Origin: Frankia sp. QA3
GTDB lineage: Bacteria > Actinomycetota > Actinomycetes > Frankiales > Frankiaceae
Reading direction: 5' to 3'
Length of the DNA stretch: 46,769 bases
Assembly: GCF_000262465.1 (NCBI RefSeq)
Contig: NZ_CM001489.1
Coordinates: forward strand, 6,196,488-6,243,256
The notes beneath the pieces are model-generated. The model ran no database searches. It was not told the origin of the DNA and saw only the letters and a list, made by a program, of their open reading frames with translations. This document shows positions 41,476 to 46,769 of this stretch, piece by piece. The first letter of the stretch is position 1, and every line of letters starts with the position of its first letter. The position numbers were made by a program, and so were the translations under genes.

Positions 41476-42693
41476 TCAGGACGGCTTCAGGTGTTCCTGG
41501 ATACGGCCGATCAGCGCCGCGTGGTCGAGCTCGCGGCGGACGAAGGTCCGGCCGGCGAAGCCGATCTCGACCGCCCGCACCGGGTTGTCCAGCAGCTCGC
41601 ACGCGGCGGCGGCGAAGGCGCCCGGCTCCTCGGCGACCAGCAGGTCGGTGCCGGCGGTCCAACCCAGTCCGCGGCTGCCGGTCGGGGTGCTGACCACCGG
41701 GGTGCCGGTCGCCATCGCCTCGATGGCCTTGATGTTCACACCGGAGCCGGAGCGCATCGGGTTCACCGACAGCGTCGCCGCGGTGAGGTAGCCGGCGACG
41801 CTCGGCACGTCGGTGTGCAGCTCGACGCCGTCGAAACCGCCGAGCCACGCGGCCAGGCCGTCCTCCGGTCGCCGTCCCACCACCTGGAAGGTCGCCTTCG
41901 GATGGCGGACCCGGATCATCGGCCAGCATCCCCCGAGGAACCACCGCAGCGCCTCGATGTTCGTCGGGGTGTCCAGCGAACCGACGAAGATCAGCCGCTG
42001 GTCGCCGGCCACGGTCGCGCCGGCCGCCGCGGCCGGTTCGGCGGAAGCCGCCGCCCGCAGCGCACCGACGGGCAGGAACGGCGGCAGGTGGAACGTGGGC
42101 ACGCTGGCCCGGGTGCGCCGCCACTCGTGGTCTTCCAGCGAGATGTCCGCGATGCAGGTGACCAGCGGGGAGTGGTGCATCGCGAGCTCGGCGAGGCGTA
42201 GCTTGTGGTACTCCAGCTCGTAGGCCACGGCCCGGGGGCCAGAGCTGCTGCGGGCCAGCACCCGGAAGAACTCCGAGTCGACGTTGTGCGCGCGCACAAG
42301 GTGCGGCAGCTTCCAGATCCGGGCGATCTCCTCGCCGAGATGCGACGATCGGCAGCTGTAACTGATCACGGCGTCGGCGCGCGGGGGTGTGGACTCCAAC
42401 GCGCGGCGCAGCGGCCCGACCGGCCGGGAGGCGTGCATGAACGGCCTCGACGTCAGATGGGCGCGCGGGCTGTCGTCCCGGGGCAGCCGGATGACCGCCG
42501 AACCGGGAACTGCCTCCTCGTACGCGGCGATGTCCAGATCCTCCCGCGAGGGAACCAGGATCTGCATCCGAATACCGGCCGCGGAGGCCGCGGTGAGGAA
42601 GCTGAATGTCTCCACCCGGCCGCCGGCGTCCGCCGGGAGAAACGGTTCCTCGACAACGACGATCCAGCGCGTGGAGTCGCTCACCGGTCCCAC
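41476..42693 (-). CDS. Glycosyltransferase family 4-like
   Basis: A 405-residue GT-B glycosyltransferase. The N-terminal domain begins WIVVVEEPFLPADAGGRVET, the glycine-rich acceptor loop of GT4 enzymes. The C-terminal donor domain has RLIFVGSLDTPTNIEALRWF, ATFQVVGRRPEDGLAAWL, VNPMRSGSGVNIKAIEAMAT and GTPVVSTPTGSRGL; EAMATGTPVV is the E-x7-E-like nucleotide-sugar region. It probably adds a hexose to a cell-surface glycan; the substrate is unknown. GTG 42693 or 42684 are both weak starts. It is divergent from the GT2 gene and beside PIG-L-like and GT2 genes, suggesting one surface-polysaccharide locus. Confidence 0.88.
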   Translation of the reverse strand: MGPVSDSTRWIVVVEEPFLPADAGGRVETFSFLTAASAAGIRMQILVPSREDLDIAAYEEAVPGSAVIRLPRDDSPRAHLTSRPFMHASRPVGPLRRALESTPPRADAVISYSCRSSHLGEEIARIWKLPHLVRAHNVDSEFFRVLARSSSGPRAVAYELEYHKLRLAELAMHHSPLVTCIADISLEDHEWRRTRASVPTFHLPPFLPVGALRAAASAEPAAAAGATVAGDQRLIFVGSLDTPTNIEALRWFLGGCWPMIRVRHPKATFQVVGRRPEDGLAAWLGGFDGVELHTDVPSVAGYLTAATLSVNPMRSGSGVNIKAIEAMATGTPVVSTPTGSRGLGWTAGTDLLVAEEPGAFAAAACELLDNPVRAVEIGFAGRTFVRRELDHAALIGRIQEHLKPS

Positions 42694-42973
42694 TGTAACG
42701 ACCCGGGTTCACCCACATGGGGGAGGGTCCGCGCGGTCGTCCGCCGTGGAATCCGACGCGTGGCCGCCTGGTCACGATGGCGTCGCCCCGGGTGAATAAA
42801 CCGGATGGTTTCGTATGTCAGCCGAAAGCCGGCGCGTGGTTGTGGCCGCACAACGCCGCCGCCGTGGTCCGGCCGCACATCACGGCCGCGCAGCGTCATG
42901 GGGTCAATCGCGTGTTCGGACCGGGGTGGAGCCGTTCGCCGTGGCGTTCCGGCGGAACGCTACGGTTACTGTC

Positions 42974-44197
42974 ATGACAGGTGTCCGGACCATCGGTCGA
43001 GGAGCCGCCGTCGCGGCGCTCGGAGCCGCAACTGTTTACGGTCACGTTCTGTATCCGGTTTATATCGGACTGCGCAGCCGTGGCCTGGAACCGACGACAC
43101 CGCCGGACCCCGAGATCTGGCCGGGCCTGAGTGTCGTCGTCTCCGCCTACCGGGAATCAGCGGTTATCGGTACGAAACTGGATGAACTGGCCGGCACGGA
43201 CTATCCCGGGCCGATGGAGGTCATCGTCGTCGCGGACGACCCGGAGACCGCGGAGGCGTCGCGCCGGCCCGGCGTGCGGGTGCTGTCGTCCGGGGAGCGG
43301 CTGGGCAAGGCCCGCGCGGTCAACCGCGGCGTCGCCGCCGCCTCCCACGAGATCGTCGTGCTCACCGACGCCAACGCGGTGCTCGCCCCCGGCGCGCTGC
43401 GCGCCGCCGCCCGCCACTTCACCGACGAGACCATCGGCGCGGTCGCGGGGGAGAAGCAGGTCGACGACCCCGACGGCGCCCAGGGCTTCTACTGGAAGTT
43501 CGAGTCGTGGCTGAAGCGCTGCGAGTCGGCGACCGGCGCGACGATCGGCGTCGTCGGCGAGATGCTGGCCTTCCGCCGGAAGGCGTTCCGGCCGCTGCCC
43601 GCCGACACGGCGGTCGACGACGCCTGGCTCGCCCTGGACATCCTCGAAGGCGGGCTGCGGGTCGTCTACGAGCCCGAGGCGTACTCGATCGAGTCGGCGG
43701 CCCCCGACTACACCGGTGAGTGGGAGCGGCGGACCCGGATCGTCGCCGGCAACCTGGACATGCTCTGGCGCCGCCGGGCGGCGCTGGTGCCGGGCGCGTT
43801 GCCGGTCACCCCGCAGTTGTGGGGGCACCGGCTGGTCCGCTCGTCGTTCGGGCCGATGGCGCACGTCGTCCTCGTCGCCCTGGCCGTCCCGGCCGCCCGG
43901 CACAGCTGGGCCGCCCGGGTGTTCCTGGCCGGCAACGCCGCCGGCGCCGCGAGCACCGCCGCGCTGATGACCGGGCGGACGCCGCCGGGGCCCAGCCGGC
44001 TGGTCGCACAGGTCTTCTTCCTGCAGGCCGTCGCGCTCGGCGGGGTGCGCCGCTTCGCGGCCCGGGACCGCCCGGCCGTGTGGCCGAAGCCGGATCGTCA
44101 GCCGGTCGCCCCGCCGCCCGGCGCCGACGCGCTGGACGGAGCCGACCCGGTGAGCTCGTCCAGCTCGTCCAGCGAGCTGACCTCGGCCGGCAGCTGA
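42974..44197 (+). CDS. Membrane-associated GT2 glycosyltransferase
   Basis: A 407-residue processive-type family 2 enzyme. One N-terminal TM helix (GAAVAALGAATVYGHVLYPV) leads to the GT-A domain: LSVVVSAYRESAVIGTKLDE, VIVVADDPE, LGKARAVNRGVAAASHEIVV, LTDANAVLAPGALRAAARHF, DDAWLALDILEGGLRVVYEP and the acceptor motif EWERRTRIVAGNLDML. C-terminal helices (VVLVALAVPAARHSWAARVF and following) span the membrane. A Ser-rich tail (SSSSSSSEL) ends it. ATG 42974 has no Shine-Dalgarno; a TACGGT hexamer 7 nt before it suggests a leaderless mRNA. It is 90 bp upstream of the second GT2 gene and probably in its operon. Confidence 0.87.
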   Translation: MTGVRTIGRGAAVAALGAATVYGHVLYPVYIGLRSRGLEPTTPPDPEIWPGLSVVVSAYRESAVIGTKLDELAGTDYPGPMEVIVVADDPETAEASRRPGVRVLSSGERLGKARAVNRGVAAASHEIVVLTDANAVLAPGALRAAARHFTDETIGAVAGEKQVDDPDGAQGFYWKFESWLKRCESATGATIGVVGEMLAFRRKAFRPLPADTAVDDAWLALDILEGGLRVVYEPEAYSIESAAPDYTGEWERRTRIVAGNLDMLWRRRAALVPGALPVTPQLWGHRLVRSSFGPMAHVVLVALAVPAARHSWAARVFLAGNAAGAASTAALMTGRTPPGPSRLVAQVFFLQAVALGGVRRFAARDRPAVWPKPDRQPVAPPPGADALDGADPVSSSSSSSELTSAGS

Positions 44198-44287
44198 GCC
44201 GAGGACCGCAGGCCAGCGCCGTCGGCAGCCGGGCCGCACGGTACATCGGAAGTTCGCGTGAACACACGTAGTGAGGAGCGTGCCGCC

Positions 44288-45199
44288 GTGTCGGTCGAGC
44301 AACCCAAGCGGTCCACGTGGCAGTACGAGCTTGTGCTGGTCAGCTACCACAGCAGGGAACAGCTCGAAGGGCTGTTCGCCACGCTGCCGCTGGACATGCC
44401 GGTGGTGGTCATCGACAACGCCAACGGTGCCGACCGGGTCGACGAGCTGCTCGTGGACCGGCCGAACACCCGCTATCTCGACTCCGGCGGCGGCAAGGGC
44501 TTCGCGAAGGCCGCGAACATGGGCATCCGCTCGTCCAGGTACGACTACATCGTCCTCGGCAACCCGGACAGCCGGCCCACCGTCGACGTCATCGACGTCC
44601 TCGTCGACGACCTCATCGCCGACCCGGAGCTGGTCACCAGCGCGGCGACGATGAAGGGTCACGACGACAAGCCCGAGCTCGGCAACGGCGGGTGGGAGCC
44701 GACGCCCCGCCGGGTGCTGCTGCACGTCCTCGGCGCGCACAAGGTGGCGCCGACCTCGGCGCTGTTCGCGCGCCCGACCCCCGGCCGGCCGATGAACCCC
44801 GAGTGGCTGACCGGCGCCTGCATGGCCGTGCGCCGCTCCACGTTCCTGGAACTGGGCGGCTTCGACGAGACGTTCTACGTCTACAACGAGGATATGGCGC
44901 TCGGCCGGGCGATCCGCGAGGCCGGCCTGCGCCAGAAGCTGCACACCGACCTGCTGGTGCCGCACGGTGCCGGCGGCAGCGGCGCGGGCAAGACCTGGAT
45001 GCTCCAGATGCGCGGCGCGTCCATGGTCCGCTATCTGCGCAAGCACAACGCCCCGGCGAGGGTGAACGTGATGCGCTCGATGCTCGTCGCCGGGTACGCC
45101 GGGCGCACGGTGCTCTCCCGCGCCCGCGGCAAGAAGGCGGCGGCCGACGAGCACGCCGCCTACATCAAGGGGCTGCTCGTCGGGCCGCCCGCCCCCTGA
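44288..45199 (+). CDS. GT2 glycosyltransferase, WbbL/rhamnosyltransferase-like
   Basis: A 303-residue soluble GT-A enzyme. ELVLVSYHSREQLEGLF and VVVIDNANGADRVDELL open the nucleotide-binding fold. GGGKGFAKAANMGIRSSRYD and YIVLGNPDSRP place the DxD-like motif, and LTGACMAVRRSTFLELGGFD plus TFYVYNEDMALGRAIREAGL are hallmarks of rhamnosyl/WbbL-like transferases. It likely adds a deoxysugar to a lipid-linked glycan. GTG 44288 is preferred because GAGGAG lies 9 nt upstream; GTG 44258 is the alternative. It ends in a convergent spacer with a perfect hairpin. Confidence 0.87.
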   Translation: MSVEQPKRSTWQYELVLVSYHSREQLEGLFATLPLDMPVVVIDNANGADRVDELLVDRPNTRYLDSGGGKGFAKAANMGIRSSRYDYIVLGNPDSRPTVDVIDVLVDDLIADPELVTSAATMKGHDDKPELGNGGWEPTPRRVLLHVLGAHKVAPTSALFARPTPGRPMNPEWLTGACMAVRRSTFLELGGFDETFYVYNEDMALGRAIREAGLRQKLHTDLLVPHGAGGSGAGKTWMLQMRGASMVRYLRKHNAPARVNVMRSMLVAGYAGRTVLSRARGKKAAADEHAAYIKGLLVGPPAP

Positions 45200-45235
45200 G
45201 GCGAGGCACCGCCCGGCCGGTCCCGGCCCGGCCGC

Positions 45236-45273
45236 CCAACCCCGCCCGGCGTGCCGGTGCCGGGCGGGGTTGG
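45236..45273. terminator. Perfect 15-bp hairpin between GT2 and tyrS
   Basis: CCAACCCCGCCCGGC (45236-45250) pairs with GCCGGGCGGGGTTGG (45259-45273) around an 8-nt loop. It is 37 nt past the GT2 stop and 24 nt past the tyrS stop, so it probably serves both. This one has no conserved loop motif. Confidence 0.7.
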
Positions 45274-45296
45274 GGCCGGCGGGTGGGGTGCGGCGC

Positions 45297-46586
45297 TCAG
45301 GTGAAGCGGGCGACCCGCCACTCGCGGCGCCCGCGGCGGATGAGGATCACCGAGCCGTGCAGCAGGTCCTTCTCGGTCACGGTGGCCTCGGCGTCGATCC
45401 GATCCCCGTTGACCAGCACGGCGCGGTTGCCGAGGTGCTCGCGCGCGTCGCGGCGGCTGCTGGCCAGGCCGGTGGCGAGCAGGAGGTCGACGACGGGCCA
45501 GCCGCCGTCGGCCGCGAGCCGGGCCAGCGGCTCGGTGACCGTCGGCACGTCGGCGAACACGTCCGAGAGCAGGTCCGCCCCGATCGCCTTCACATCACCG
45601 CTGAACAGCGCCGCGGACGCGGCCTCGGCGGCGTCGACGGCGGGCTGGCCGTGCATGAGCGCGGTCATCTCCCGGGCGAGATGGCGCTGCAGCGCGCGGC
45701 GGCCCGGCGTCTCGGCATGCTCGGCGAACAGCCGCTCCAGCGGCTCGCGGTCGGTGAGCGAGAAGAACAGCGCGAACCGTCGCGCCTCGTCATCCGACAG
45801 ATTGATCAGGAACTGGTACAGCGTGTACGGCGAGGTGCGGTCGGCCGTCAGCCACACCGCGCCCTTCTCCGACTTGCCGAACTTCGTGCCGTCCGCGCGC
45901 AGCAGCAGCGGGCAGGTCAGCCCGTGGACCTGGGTGCGCAGCACCCGGCGCACGTAGTCGATCCCGGCGACGATGTTGCCCCACTGGTCCGACGCCCCCA
46001 TCTGGAGCGTCACGCCGTGGTCCTCGCACAGTCGGCGGTAGTCGTACGCCTGCAGCAGCGAGTAGCTGAACTCGGTGTAGGTCAGGCCGATGTCGGGGTC
46101 GTCGAGGCGGCGGCGCACCGAGTCCCGTCTGATCATCTCGGTGACGGGGAAGTGCTTGCCGACGTCCCGCAGGAACTCGATCAGGCCGAGCCCGCCCAGC
46201 CAGTCGCCGTTGTCGACGAAGGCCGGGATCTGGTCGGCGGCCAGCACCCGCCCGAAGATCGTCTCCATGATCTCGCGGTGCCGGGCCACGTTGGCCCGCA
46301 CGTCCTCGACGGTGAGCAGGGTGCGCTCGGCGGACTTGCCGGACGGGTCGCCGATCAGGCCGGTGCCGCCGCCGAACAGGGTTACGGCACCGATCCCGGC
46401 CCTGGCGGCCCGGATCAGCAGCGTGATCGGCAGCAGGTTGCCGATGGTCAGCGACGGGGCGGTCGGGTCGAAACCGATGTAGCAACGCCGCCCGCCGCTG
46501 TCGAGGTGGTCCCGTAGCTCGGCGGGATCGGTGCTGTCGTGGATGAGTCCACGCCAGGACAGCTCGTCCAGGAGCGCGTGTGTCAT
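45297..46586 (-). CDS. tyrS: Tyrosyl-tRNA synthetase
   Basis: A class I synthetase of about 429 residues charging tRNA-Tyr. The active site has CYIGFDPTAPSLTIGNLLPI (HIGH-type element, TIGN), GGGTGLIGDPSGKSAERTLL, SYSLLQAYDYRRLCEDHGVT, MGASDQWGNIVAGIDYVRR and the KMSKS-type GTKFGKSEKGAVWL. A C-terminal S4 RNA-binding domain is visible (ATGLASSRRDAREHLGNRAV, LVNGDRI). ATG 46586 (MTHALLDELSWRGL) matches the usual start of the family, and TAACAT ends 7 nt before it, consistent with a leaderless promoter; ATG 46595 is the alternative. Confidence 0.95.
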   Translation of the reverse strand: MTHALLDELSWRGLIHDSTDPAELRDHLDSGGRRCYIGFDPTAPSLTIGNLLPITLLIRAARAGIGAVTLFGGGTGLIGDPSGKSAERTLLTVEDVRANVARHREIMETIFGRVLAADQIPAFVDNGDWLGGLGLIEFLRDVGKHFPVTEMIRRDSVRRRLDDPDIGLTYTEFSYSLLQAYDYRRLCEDHGVTLQMGASDQWGNIVAGIDYVRRVLRTQVHGLTCPLLLRADGTKFGKSEKGAVWLTADRTSPYTLYQFLINLSDDEARRFALFFSLTDREPLERLFAEHAETPGRRALQRHLAREMTALMHGQPAVDAAEAASAALFSGDVKAIGADLLSDVFADVPTVTEPLARLAADGGWPVVDLLLATGLASSRRDAREHLGNRAVLVNGDRIDAEATVTEKDLLHGSVILIRRGRREWRVARFT

Positions 46587-46680
46587 GTAGGCCATGTTAG
46601 GAGTGGCCGGGCTGCCCTCCCCGGCGTCGTGGTTCGCGGGGCGGGTCAGCCGAGGGGCGGGCGGGGATGGACGGGCAGGC

Positions 46681-46720
46681 GCCGGGTCCGCCGGGTCCGC
46701 CAGGTCCGCCGGGTCCGCCC
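46681..46720. repeat. 9-bp tandem repeat near window end
   Basis: GCCGGGTCC-type 9-bp units repeat about four times (one with CAGG). The period is a codon multiple, so it could be the end of a Gly/Pro-rich coding tail continuing outside the window, but no frame can be confirmed from 174 bp. Confidence 0.5.
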
Positions 46721-46769
46721 GGGACCGCGCGGGCGTGCGCGGCCGAGGCGGGCGGACAGCAGGTGCGCG

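Overview
The window is chromosomal DNA from a very GC-rich actinobacterium. Codon third positions are almost all G or C, GTG starts are common, and genes lie on both strands in short operons. Conserved blocks (rsmI/pmt, tatD-rsmA, ispE-ABC-F, tRNA-Gln-glmU-prs, rplY-pth) and a two-Asp23 envelope-stress operon point to an actinobacterium such as Frankia; the genus is my inference, not proven by a marker gene. I see no rRNA, transposase, prophage or CRISPR array.

Layout. 1-5 kb: a protein-kinase-like gene cut by the window edge, whose motifs look like a pseudokinase; a TetR repressor divergent from a 14-TM drug exporter with palindromic operators between them; and a TesB-like acyl-CoA thioesterase. 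5-8.6 kb: an isochorismatase-type amidohydrolase coupled to an NCS2 purine/xanthine-type permease, then a YceI protein. 8.7-17 kb: mostly minus-strand genes for a membrane-anchored GH43-like protein, a SulP transporter with STAS domain, a DUF305 membrane protein, an FHA/zinc-ribbon protein and a GH15 glucoamylase/trehalase. 17.3-23.3 kb: a hypothetical protein, a 66-aa protein, protein O-mannosyltransferase divergent from rsmI (which carries an apparent frameshift), a YdcF-like membrane protein and a signal-less periplasmic-binding-protein fold.

23.4-40.4 kb: the housekeeping core. tatD-rsmA reads plus. trpS, prs, glmU, tRNA-Gln, ABC-F and ispE read minus, with a fatty-acid desaturase between tRNA-Gln and ABC-F. 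A seven-gene Asp23/AmaP operon, rplY and pth read plus. Turning the segment of about 25.2-34.4 kb around restores the usual actinobacterial order (rsmA-ispE-ABC-F ... tRNA-Gln-glmU-prs ... rplY-pth), so I infer a local inversion. 40.7-46.6 kb: a glycan cluster (PIG-L deacetylase-like protein with altered zinc ligands, a GT4 and two GT2 glycosyltransferases) and tyrS.

The most unusual signal is not a gene. Five hairpins (about 3.6, 7.8, 13.3, 25.2 and 37.4 kb) have stems that differ but stay paired, and a loop of about 17-19 nt with conserved sequence (consensus near ATAAATCGGRCAYRGAA). All lie just past stop codons. In four of five, the strand carrying the loop motif is the coding strand of the gene ending 12-32 nt away. 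This looks like a dispersed 3'-UTR RNA element or hairpin family rather than ordinary terminators. Other striking structures are a 13-bp tandem array, a 19-bp tandem array next to the inferred inversion boundary, and an rsmA gene without a canonical start codon before its first conserved motif.
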